Shown piece after piece: positions 1-10,224 of a stretch of DNA of 64,000 nucleotides. A program made the translations under genes and the position numbers. The stretch's first letter is position 1, and every line of letters begins with the position of its first letter. The notes beneath the pieces were generated by a model. That model was not told the origin of the DNA. It saw only the letters and a program-made list of their open reading frames with translations, and did no database searches. The stretch is taken from positions 10,054,001 through 10,118,000 of the forward strand of contig NC_087095.1 of assembly GCF_963855985.1 (NCBI RefSeq). Reading direction: 5' to 3'. This stretch comes from Ostrinia nubilalis. Taxonomy: Eukaryota > Arthropoda > Insecta > Lepidoptera > Crambidae.

Positions 1-3000
1 GAGTTATTGCTTGCATGGACATTACACCCCAATCGCAAAACCAATTTTCATGATCTCCAGGGAGCTATAAAATTTTGAAGCTGCCTATTTCATTTTCACT
101 TAGTACTTACATTAATTAATAGTGATTTCTTGTAACATTATTGTTCAATAGAGGCTTGAACATATTAGTTTCAAATCTTATTATTCATGAATTACATGAC
201 CAATATCCCAAAATCACTGATTAAACCGCGTTACAATAGCGCCCGTAGTTTGAAAACATTATCCTTTGTCGGGTCCCTGACAAATATACTTAGAAATTGA
301 TTTGGAATCGCGTCGGTTTACCGAGCCATCGACGAGGCGCTCGATGGTTCCGCTTCCAACACGAGAACTTTCCACTGTCGACTTCTTGAAATGTACGGTA
401 CCATTATCGGACACCCAAAACCGCACCAAACACTTCCAAAGTTTGAACAGTTGACGTTTCGTTCAGTCATCCGAATACCTACCGACCGAATTTAACTAGG
501 TAATAATGTCACATTTAATGAAATTCCATCGATCTATCGTTAAAGTAATACAATTTTTTCAACGTCCTGTAAATGTTTCCAAAATATTATGTATCGCATT
601 TCCAATAACACTGGCAATATGCTACGAGATCACGTATTTAAATAAATATAAAACGATCCCTTTGTTTAAAGCAATTGCTGGAATTTTGCTAATAATATCA
701 GCCGAAAAGAAGCCAATAAAGGCCAAAAACTCAACAGACCGCAAAATGTTTTATGTTGCCTTAAACGCTGGCAGGTTCTTGTTAAACCGTTACCCCGAAA
801 TAATGCCGCGAGGATTTCAAAACTGTTCCTTAAGGGATTCCCTCGATATTCATTCGGGAAATATTGTGGAACGTCCGCTTCGAATGTAATAATGGCGCAA
901 CTTATTCGCACGAATCTAGTTCCAAGCGCCCAATTGCGAATATTAAAAGAGAATGAAATTTTACTCGCTCCGGATGAAGCAGTTCCTTTATTAAAGTAAA
1001 CTCCCTCCGCAATCATCTAAATAAACTACGATGAAAGTGAAGAAAGCGGACAATAGTTTGAACTGAGATTCTTCAAAAGAAAAAAGGGCGTCCCGAGATT
1101 GGTATTAGTTCCAAGGAAATTGTCTATAAAGCAAAAGAAACAGAGCAGCGCTTTGTTATATTATGTTAATCTACCCCTAAAACACTACTACTAGTAGTGC
1201 TTTTATCTTTATCGCTAGGTAAAATTCTTGTACGTGTACGAGAAACAGTCTTCAAGTTAAGAAGATTCAAAAGCCAAAAGCTGGATTAGTCTTGAGGGCC
1301 TTTTAAGAAATCTACCGAAATAAAGACATTCTCAACAAATGTTACAGAATGGTGAATTTATTTGCATAATTCAGCAAACCTAAATCCTTTGTCCGCGGCC
1401 TGCCGCTGAAATAATAAATTTACTCCATGTTTCTACACTCCAAGTGTTCTATCTGAACAAAATTATTTGCCTATTTAAAGGCTCTCTTTTGAGGCCTGCT
1501 TTCACGTTATTCTATTTGAACTTTGTGCATAACTTGTTAAGTGTGTTTCTTGTTAGGTAAATACATTTTATATTAGTGGATAGAATATTACGAGTACAAC
1601 AATAATTCTTTGATATTTTAACCCCTATCCCATTTAGTATTCTGACCGTACACGACTGGAGCGATTTCACCGCGAGCACAATATGTGTAAATTTAGAAAC
1701 GTTTTCGGCACATTATTACGTTTAGGGATTTTCAAGAAAATTGCCTTATTACCTTTCTTGAGTTCGATTCTGAGCTCGGATTTAGTTGGATTTGTAGGAA
1801 CGAGTATCGGTACAAATATTATAACTATAGACTTTACAAGTGATTATTTATACAAACTAGGTACGTGGGTAAGGACCAAAAGAAGATTCATTGACTGATT
1901 AACAATTATTTTTAATTGCATATTCCAGTTCCAACAACACGCCCTAAATAACGCATTTAAAAAGCGCAAGGATGTTATTTTCCTGAAAACTCCACTCGAA
2001 AATTGGCTGACAGACTTTATTTGAAACAACAAAGTGTACAGATTTTATTTAAGTGTCACTCGGATCGCTTTATCCACATATTTAATCAAGCACTCGTTGT
2101 TTGTTTCAAAATTAAAATTCCTAAAGCATCGTGTTTATGTTAACACGACAGAGCACAATCAAACAGTCAACAGGGGTTAGTACAAAGGTTAAACATTGAA
2201 TTTAAAAAGAGTGGATAAAAAGTCGTTTCTTTGAAGTCAGGTGGTGGGTGAGATTTGCTGCAAATGCATCAGACAGCTCTGCTCGCAACCCGACGCGACG
2301 CCTCTACAGTAAGAAATAAGATTTAGTGCTCACTATTTATGTAATGCGTCAAATAAGTATGTGTGTAATGCAATTCCGAATTTAAACCGAAAGTCATAAT
2401 TATATGGGCATTTGTTAAAATTGCAACGAAAAATCAAAATTTAACCAATTGTCGACTTGAAAATGATAACTTTTATAAATTTATTTCACAGTGAGCTCCA
2501 ATTAGAGGCAATATTCCATGTTACGCTTCGACAACGTCGTTGTTTTCGTTAATTAAGTCAATAATGATTTTTATGTGAAAATATTACGATGAAAAGCTTA
2601 TAAATAGCGAGCAACGGAAGCCTGTTATATTATTCCCGCAACACAAAACGCCAGCATTAACACGGCATCCGCGGATGAAAGCACAATAAAGACGTATAAA
2701 ATCGCGATACAAGGAGTTACAGGCAATACGGTACAGTCGTCGCATCATAAAGCAAGAGCCGCGGATTCGCGGCACGTCCCGGAGGCTGGTGTATTGAACA
2801 AACTAAACAGCTGTAAGAATACCTCACCCCGCTCGTAGGTAAATTGTTTCGCTTGTTATTTATGTTACCCAGCTTGCTAATACGTGCGCCGCTTTTCAAA
2901 GTGGCAGCGAGCGTGTTTGCTTTCAGTCAGAGTTTTTAGTGCTTGATTGTATTATTTTGTGTTATAAAATGTTTTTTGTTCGAGTTAAAGGGCTGTTGTT

Positions 3001-3536
3001 GGGATTACAAACACGTTTGCGGAGGTCTCAGTCGGCGGGTTTGCATAGTTGTTAGACTCCACGGTTCTGTCCGTGTTGATCTAGTAAACAACTAGGTTTT
3101 ATTGCTTGTTTCTTAATTAATCATTGTAAACGTCGAGTCCGTAACTTCCTGTAAAATGACATTACTACTTAACAAAATTGTTGTAGTTAAAATGTAGAGT
3201 ATTCGACGTTCACACACAACACATACCAATATTGACACCTTTTTAATTTTATTTGTTTTATTGGAAAATGTAAAAGATCAACCCATATTCAAAAGATAAT
3301 CGCATGACTGCTCTGTAATTACCTACCTATTAGCTATGAAAACTGAATTTACAACTAGATTTACTTGAGACGTTTATCAAATAACTTTAGTAAATTGGGA
3401 AACCTAAACTTAATAATAATCACCAGCTTTAGAAAAAAGTACCTAAGAAGAGAAAAATGCTGACTACCTACTTCTTCCACACTGGAAATTTATCCTAAGG
3501 CAGATTTTTTTACATAACAGTAATGAATAGTCTGGT
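1..3536. other. Noncoding DNA, no gene recognised
   Basis: AT-rich sequence with only short open frames on both strands, none with a recognisable domain, signal peptide or splice-consistent partner. It lies beyond the 3' end of the minus-strand Ig-domain gene. I see no clear repeat boundary here. Confidence 0.5.
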
Positions 3537-3537
3537 A

Positions 3538-3977
3538 ACTTTTCAACCGACTTAAAAAAAAAGGAGGAGGTTCTCAATTCGACCCGTATGTTTTTTTTTT
3601 TTTTTTTTTTCTATGTTTGTTACGCGATAACTCCGCCAATTATGAACCGATTTGAACAAATCTTTTTTCGGCGTATAGATAATACCTCAAGGGTGGTCCC
3701 ATTTAAATTTAATAATAGAAAAAACAACCCCCTAGGGTGGAAAATTGGGGATGAACTTTTTTATACGCAATATCTCCGCCGATTATAAATCAATTTGAAC
3801 GATTATTTTTTTGTTGAATAGGTATTATCAAAAGGGTGGTTTCATGCGAATTTGAAGAAAATATTTCACCCCCAAGGGTGGAAAATTGGGGATGAACTTT
3901 TTATACGCAATATTTTTAATTTTTAGTTTTTTTTTGTGTTCACGCATTTGAAGTCGGTTTTATTTTTTTTAAAAGTT
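3538..3977. repeat. Dispersed repeat with CCGACTT ends, copy 1
   Basis: The block starts with ACTTTTCAACCGACTT and ends with GAAGTCGGTTTTA followed by a T/A run, so the ends are imperfect inverted repeats. Inside, a unit containing AGGGTGGAAAATTGGGGATG and TATACGCAATATCTCCGCC occurs twice. A second copy begins at 4102. From memory this AAGGAGGAGGTTCTCAATTC sequence is widespread in Lepidoptera. The superfamily is not assigned; a non-autonomous DNA element is plausible from the ends. Confidence 0.7.
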
Positions 3978-4101
3978 AATTATTGGTAGCTTATTTTCAC
4001 AGATTATAAAAGTATAGCAGTCTTCTTCCTTTCATTGCCTGTGGGTCTAGACAAAGTGCAAATTATAATCGCAAACCAGTCGAAAAGTCGTCGAAAAGCC
4101 C

Positions 4102-4630
4102 CTTTTCAACCGACTTCAAAAAAGGAGGAGGTTCTCAATTCGACCCGTATGTTTTTTTTTTTTCTATGTTTGTTACGCGATAACTCCGCCAATTATGAAC
4201 CGATTTTAACAAATCTTTTTTCGGCGTATAGGTAATACCTCAAGGGTGGTCCCATTTAAATTTAATAATAAAAAAATAAATAAATAATAAATAAATAAAT
4301 AAATATCCTTGGACATTTTACACTGCGCTTCTAGTCCCAAACTAAGCAAAGCTTGTACTATGGGTACTAGACAACGGATATAAACATACTTAAATACTTT
4401 TTTTTTGTCAAATCAACCCCCAAGGGTGGAAAATTGGGGATGAACTTTTTTATACGCAATATCTCCGCCGATTATAAACCAATTTGATCGATTATTTTTT
4501 TGTTGAATAGGTATTATCAAAAGGGTGGTTTCATGCGAATTTGAAGAAAATATTTCACCCCCAAGGGTGGAAAATTGGGGATGAACTTTTTTATACGCAA
4601 TATCTCCGCCGATTATGAACCAATTTTTTT
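4102..4630. repeat. Dispersed repeat with CCGACTT ends, copy 2 (interrupted, 3'-truncated)
   Basis: Same sequence and orientation as the repeat at 3538. It starts CCTTTTCAACCGACTTCAAA and contains the same internal units, but is interrupted by a SINE-like tail at 4266-4407 and lacks the right-hand inverted end. The A/T-rich junction is where the SINE inserted. Confidence 0.7.
4266..4407 (-). mobile_element. Truncated SINE tail nested in the repeat
   Basis: On the plus strand this reads (AAAT)n followed by CCTTGGACATTTTACACTGC and TAGTCCCAAACTAAGCAAAG, which is the reverse complement of a SINE 3' half. The same tail occurs in the complete tRNA-headed SINE at 18267-18562. The tRNA head is missing here, so this is a 5'-truncated insertion. 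Sequence of the host repeat resumes after it. Confidence 0.65.
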
Positions 4631-4731
4631 TGGTCTCAGTGTACTGCCTACCTTCAGTGGTAACATCAAGGTATGTTGTATGGAGTTTTGACGGATTCGA
4701 TTTTCGATTCGATCAAAAAGTGCGTTTTGTC

Positions 4732-4812
4732 TAGGGGGGCTGGTGATCGGCTACAGCACTATGACACTGACGTTTGCAAGTTTGAATCCCACTAGGGATA
4801 ATTTATTAGATC
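4732..4812 (+). repeat. Possible tRNA-derived SINE head remnant
   Basis: GGCTGGTGATCGGCTACAGC resembles a degenerate pol III A box and AGTTTGAATCCC a B box about 40 bases later. The acceptor stem cannot be paired, so this is not a tRNA gene. It may be an old SINE head, or chance. Confidence 0.25.
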
Positions 4813-4865
4813 GTTGAGCACAAATATCGTTTAGTATTTCTATTGCGTCATCAACCAAAATAAGT

Positions 4866-4987
4866 CCCCAAGGATTACACAAGGTCCTGCGCTGCCTGCA
4901 CCCAGATGCTTCCCGCCACATTCACCAGGTCATCGGTCCACCGAGTAGGAGGCCAGCCTACACTTACAAGTAATACGGGAGGTGTCT
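4866..4987 (-). mobile_element. RTE-type LINE fragment (ORF C-terminus)
   Basis: The reverse complement encodes the same C-terminal stretch as the RTE ORF at 39124-40614: a GRPPTRWTDDL-like motif, then VAG, then AAQD. Only about 120 bp of recognisable coding sequence remains. It is antisense to the window and on the same strand as the Ig gene. Confidence 0.65.
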
Positions 4988-4989
4988 CG

Positions 4990-7139
4990 GTCCATGGTCG
5001 CCTCTTGAGAACTTTCTGCCCAAGAATTCAAGTATTTTTTGTATTTTTATTTGTACACAAAACTCATCATATCTGAGCGTATAATTAATTGGAAAAAAAC
5101 GGAGAACCACACAAAGTACTCGGACTAAATTAGGTCTCTTACTTATTATTCAACGTTAATTTGTCGCTAACATCCTGGAATATTACGGGAACTTACCGCG
5201 AGACGGACGTAACGACCAGACCGACCCATAACAACTTTCCTAAAGCTCGTAAAGTATAATTTACTGGTCGAGAACACCTATTACTTTTTAAACTACACGT
5301 ACTTTTCAGCAGATACGAATCTTCTAATATTATAAGTGCAAAACGTTGTCTGTTTGTTACATATTGTACTTAAACCTTTGAACGAATTTTAATGATCATA
5401 GAAAGACTGAAATAACTTGGAAGTTTTTGTAACAAATAGTTACAAAAAAACTGAAAGCCTATAATTTCAATTAAAAGAAATAGCAAGCAAAGCTACGTGG
5501 AAGTTGTAGCTTCAGGTCATATGAAGCCTGTTTCTTATTTAGTCCTCAGAAGAAATAGATATTTTGCTGTAAGTTCTGACTTTCTCACTTAGGTACTGAA
5601 ATACTCGTATAGGTAGGTATACTTTTATTTACCTATTATGTAAATAAAATAAAAATAAAAATACTCGTATATTTGGAAAATATTTTTAATAGGCTAGTAA
5701 CTCTGAAACTATTAATAGGTTATCAATACTACCTACATAAAGAATAATATTCAAACCCACACAACTCCTTATTCTTTGCTAATTAATACGAGTATTTTAT
5801 TTCAGCTTTCCCTGTATCTTATGTTTATTCTATTTACTAAGTTCTAAGCTAGCTAACATTATTAGGTACTTTTCTCATCAGATTTCTAGATTAGGCACGA
5901 GTATACCAATTTTTCTGATCTTAATTACTTGTAATGAAACTAACAAATAGGTATTACGTATGAGATTTCTTATTACGCTAGACCAGATTTTATACCATCA
6001 TATAGCCTATTAAAGAAGGCTGAACTGAGAGCCCAGAACTGTGAGGCCACAGCTGGACGTGTAAATAAATCAAACTTGAAATGAGTGTCAAAAGGCACCG
6101 CCCGCTTCTTATCCGACCACTGTCAGCTCTGAGGTCGTCAGTCTATCGAACAATAGCAACGTGAAAATAAATTATAAAACATTTAGCACGTTTCGTATCA
6201 ACACTGACTGAAAGATGGCATCAAAGTTTTGAAATAAGTAATGTGGAACGTAACTCACCTGACCAGTGACAAGCTAGTCTAGCTTTTACTCCAATAATTT
6301 CTTTATCTATAAGACGTTTCAGGAAGTTTCGTCTGAATGAAGTTATACTGTCCAGCTCGAAACCACTGAAAATTACTGCCAATACCTCTCGCTCTAAAAT
6401 AAACATGGATCCGTTCAAGACATAATTTCAGTTAGCGAGCGTTAATTCTAAGCACGCTCTATTATAGAACAAACTCCACCGTCACAGTGCATACAACGGC
6501 CGCTGTTTGTATATCGACAGCACGGTTAAGCTATGTAATTAATCGAAGTAGCGATATAATTTGTCTTCGTCAAGTAGCAAATAGCTAATTCCCACACATT
6601 AGGGACACAATGGTCGGCCCGGTCGCTCCTATTGATTACGGCCTATTGTTCACCGCGGGCGCCTTAAATGATATACTTGCCACGATTTACAAGAGCAACG
6701 CTTATAGGCGAATTAATGAGCTAATGACCCGTGAATGCAGGAAGCAGGGTGTTTTAAGGCGGGCGCACAAGATTGTGGTCGTGAGGCCAGGTTTACACTA
6801 TTTACTATTGACACACGATTATCAACATTACTTACTTTCATCCAAAGGATGATGGGCACAAATGTATGGAAAGTGGTACCCGCTCCAATAGCCATAACCA
6901 ATATATATTTTAAAAGGCCTTTAGATGTAGGAAAATGTCTGCTATGGGGCCAGTTCTAATTCACGTTTTGAAAGCAGTAATTCCACTAAGTATTATAATG
7001 AAAGTATAACACAATCATCCATGTATACGAGTATGTATTATGACTACAATCTATTAATATAACTAAAAGAAGCATTGAAAAGGAAAGGATTACACGTACG
7101 ATGAACTACCCAAGCTATTAGCCCTTTATTCGCTTTCAT
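4990..7139. other. Noncoding DNA, no gene recognised
   Basis: AT-rich sequence with scattered short open frames of no recognisable content (for example 6221-6418 and 6610-6852). Neither shows a domain or a conserved neighbour. No repeat boundary seen. Confidence 0.45.
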
Positions 7140-7285
7140 CATCATCATCATGATCATTTCAGCCATAGGACGTCCAGTTGAACATAGGCCTCCCCCAATG
7201 ATTTCCACAATGGCCGGTTGGTGGTGGCCTGCATCCAGCGCCTTCCCGCTACCTTTATGAGGTCGTCGGTCCATCTTGTGGGTGG
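7140..7285 (-). mobile_element. RTE-type LINE 3' end with (ATG)n tail
   Basis: Read on the minus strand, this carries TRWTDDL-type coding (ACAAGATGGACCGACGACCT), then GGGGGAGGCCTATGTTCAAC, then a GGCTGAAATGATCATGATGA tail. Order and tail match the 3' end of the RTE element at 39121-40829. The (ATG)n terminus marks a true element end at about 7141. Confidence 0.75.
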
Positions 7286-7358
7286 ACTTATTGGGTCTTG
7301 TGGGTTTATTCGCTTTAGCAACTTATAATAAAACCCTTACGAAGTAATAAAACTTTAA

Positions 7359-7476
7359 CCCTTTTATTAATAAAAGTTACACCCTAGTTGAACTCTGGCT
7401 TAAATTGTCATTTGGTATGGAAATGTCATTTTAATCCAAGGTTCTTCCTAGGTGTAACTTTTTATTAATAAGGGGG
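7359..7476. mobile_element. Palindromic MITE, about 118 bp
   Basis: The left end reads CCCTTTTATTAATAAAAGTT followed by ACACC(C)TAG. The right end is its near-exact inverted copy (CCTAGGTGTAACTTTTTATT...AAGGGGG). The inverted repeats are about 30 bp around a short unique centre. No coding capacity, which suggests a MITE. The target duplication is not clear. Confidence 0.7.
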
Positions 7477-7599
7477 TAGTACTTCTTTAAATAAAAATAT
7501 TTATTTCACAAATATCCCCATCAATAATTAAAGAGTTAAGGAAGGATGCTGGACTTCCTGCCTCGCATAACCTAAGACCATACGATGGACACGTATGAT

Positions 7600-7765
7600 A
7601 CTTCTTCTTCTTCCTCGGTCCCTCACTGATGAGGATCGCGACCACAGATAGTGTTCCTCCACAGACTGCGGTCATAAGCTGTGTGGACCGCACGATGCAA
7701 ACTCCCGCCCACCGTCTTCCTCACCGCGTCCGACCATCTCGTCGGTGCCCTGCCCCGAGCGCGTC
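7600..7765 (-). mobile_element. Second RTE-like LINE fragment, different subfamily
   Basis: On the minus strand this encodes a GRAPTRWSDAVRKTVGG motif followed by a HRAVHTAYDRSLWRN segment, the typical RTE C-terminus, ending in a GAAGAAGAAG tail. It differs clearly from the 39-kb RTE in both protein and tail, so it is another subfamily. Only the last part of the ORF is present. Confidence 0.6.
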
Positions 7766-7797
7766 TGCATTCCATACTGTATGATACTTAGGTTATA

Positions 7798-8053
7798 CAA
7801 AATGTATCTTTATCTTCGAACGCAACCAGATCTGAGGCTGGTGGCCATAGTAAATGTTGTTCGTCTTGGTAAGACCTTTCAAATGACACTACAAACATAA
7901 CTATTGGAGCCGGGTACCATTCTGCAAAAAAGTATGTGTATCTTCGTACACAACCAGATCTGAGGCTGGTGGTCATAGTAAAAGTTGTTCATCATGGTAA
8001 GACCTTTCAAACGATACTAGACACATATCTATTGGAGCCGGGTACCATTTTGC
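7798..8053. repeat. Tandem duplication, two units of 128 bp
   Basis: The motif ACCAGATCTGAGGCTGGTGG recurs at 7825 and 7953, and GAGCCGGGTACCATT recurs with the same 128-bp offset. The two units are roughly 85-90% identical by eye. No coding function is apparent; this is probably part of a larger dispersed repeat. Confidence 0.8.
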
Positions 8054-8149
8054 CCATTGTCCTTTCAATTCAACTCAATCTTCATCATCATCAACTTAGG
8101 TACAGCCGACAGAACATCAGATATTTATGTTGCAGTACCCAATTACAAA

Positions 8150-8225
8150 TCGTGGAATCTTTGGGGGAGGCCTTTGTCCAGCAGTGGACGTCGTTCGGCT
8201 AAAACGAGCGAACCCGTTATAAAAT
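8150..8225 (+). mobile_element. RTE-type LINE 3' fragment
   Basis: GGAGGCCTTTGTCCAGCAGT then GGACGTCGTTCGGCT is almost identical to the last codons of the RTE ORF at 40573-40614. Only this short piece is recognisable, in plus orientation. Confidence 0.7.
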
Positions 8226-8229
8226 ATAC

Positions 8230-9675
8230 AAGATGCCTTAATATTTATGACACTTACATTAAAATTAACATTGAAATGATTTTTTGGACCAAAAATAGAA
8301 TAATGCTCTTTGTTCGCTAAAATATTTTGTCTTAAGCTGTGGTATGGTCAGTCAGTGTGGTCGGTCGGTATAGTTCATACATTGAAGTTTAAAAGCTCGA
8401 ACCGAACATCTTTCATGTGTACTGGCATTAAAAAACATGCACTATGAATGGTATGGATTGTATGGTAGGAATGGTATACCATTCAGGTTATGCTAGAAAA
8501 TGTAAACAAATGCTGCTTTATGGTTCCACAATAATGGGTGCTACTTTTTGAGTCAACTATTGTTACCAAGTTTTTTCGTACAAAAAGTTTTCATAAATAT
8601 TTTGACCCACTTGAGGTTGATGAATGACATTCAATGAAGACGTGTTTAATGATGACCTTTTAAGCCGTAAAGAATAATTAAATAAGGAACAGCGTCGGCA
8701 CGCGTCGCTGAAAGCACGCTATTATAAACGTGAAGTAAGGCGGAGTGCTCACTGTGTGCACCTAAAAGCACGCGGTTGAATAGTGAATACCAATTATGAG
8801 TACGCTTCCTATTCATACTATCACCACAATAGCACTAGCGCAGCATTATAATAATATAATAAGTAAATTTTTTATTAATATTTTCACTTTAATTTGACGT
8901 CATGAAACCCTAAAATAGACGTCCATTGTAAATGGCGCTCAGCCATTTAAAATTTTATTAGAAATATGGTCAACGTTAGGTATTTATTAATATGAATTTC
9001 TGTTACATCTCATACAAAAAGACTAGGTATAATATGAGCGGCATGTACTCGTATAAACAAACTTAAAAAGTGACCATTGCCTCGTCTCAACAAAATTTTA
9101 TTCGCCGTTACTTTATTTCTTTCCTAGTCATTGCACCTTTTATACAAACTTTTTACTTCTCTTAGAGGACCCAGCAAAGCATGAAAATTTCTTATAGTTA
9201 TTTCTTTTCTTTGAAAAATGTTATCTAGACGTGATACTTGTCGTAGTTTATTATTTGAGCAAATTCTGAAAACACTTGCTGCAAGATAATTTTGGCCATC
9301 GCATTGGTATAATTCAGCATTGTAAGGCGCCTTCGCATCACAATACCCTATTCTTGCCAATGTAACTAATACTTATTATGTCTCAGTAAACTTGGTCTTT
9401 AGTGTGACCACTGCCTAAAAGTAGTCCTATTGGTTAACTAGCCGTATTTTTTACATGTAGGCTCCATTGACGCGTGAAACTGCGCTGTCATTCGCCTACA
9501 CCAGTCCTGTGTTCAATTCCTGGTCGCAACAATAAAATTTAAGTAACTTAAGTATTTTTGGGAACAGTTTCAGATCTGATTTTAAAGATATAGTACCTAT
9601 ATTATTACCTATATAAAAACGCAAATTTGCAATGAGACCATACTACGACCAACATAAATAATACTAAGGCCACAG
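8230..9675. other. Noncoding DNA with a possible SINE remnant
   Basis: No supported gene. Around 9450-9545 there is a weak SINE-like signal: TGTGTTCAATTCCTGG resembles a B box, followed by an A-rich stretch. The A box is poor, so this is only a possibility. Confidence 0.35.
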
Positions 9676-9800
9676 CTAAGGCTTGGTTGCACCATCTTAC
9701 TTTAACTTTGACAAACGTCAAAAATCTGTCAAACTCCATACAAAAAGCACCGGTTATCGTCATAATTACTGTCAAAGTAAGATGGTGCAACCCACCCTTA
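9676..9800. mobile_element. Palindromic MITE, copy A
   Basis: Begins CTAAGGCTTGGTTGCACCAT and ends with the inverted ATGGTGCAACCCACCCTTAG. The centre contains AAACTCCATACAAAAAGCAC and CGGTTATCG, which are shared with three other copies in the window (10091, 43938, 51636). About 125 bp with long terminal inverted repeats and probable TA targets, suggesting a mariner-type non-autonomous element. Confidence 0.8.
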
Positions 9801-10090
9801 GGAGATTTGTTTTGTAAAGTCTCAATTTCATTTATTTTTTTGAAACGGCTATTGAAGCTACTTCAACGCGTAACTTTACGACTAACACTTATAACACCCA
9901 TGTAGGTGACTATTGAAGGTTTTCAACGATTTTATGTGAGTTGGAAATGGTGTCACGCAAGTTGAGCCTCCCCTGGAGACTAGTTCACGCCTTTACGATC
10001 AGGGCTGCTTGACAAGATGCAGGTCTGTCGACAGTTTTATTTATGTTATACATATAGCTGCTAAGTATATTAAAATATGTTAACCAACAT

Positions 10091-10222
10091 AAAGGCTGAG
10101 TTACATCACCTAACTTTAACGATAACTAGGTATAACGATAACCGGTGTCTTTTGTATGGTATGAAGATCGACAATTTTTTGCCGTTTGTTAAATTTACAG
10201 TAAGATGGTGCAACCCAGCTTA
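10091..10222. mobile_element. Palindromic MITE, copy B (inverted relative to copy A)
   Basis: Starts AAGGCTGAGTTACATCACCT and ends GATGGTGCAACCCAGCTTA. The central GATAACCGGTGTCTTTTGTA is the reverse complement of the centre of copy A, so the copy lies in the other orientation. It has diverged more than the others. Confidence 0.7.
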
Positions 10223-10224
10223 AA

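Noticed and set aside
7798..8053. CRISPR-like repeat
   Set aside because: Only two long head-to-tail units without spacers, in a eukaryotic background; a simple tandem duplication.
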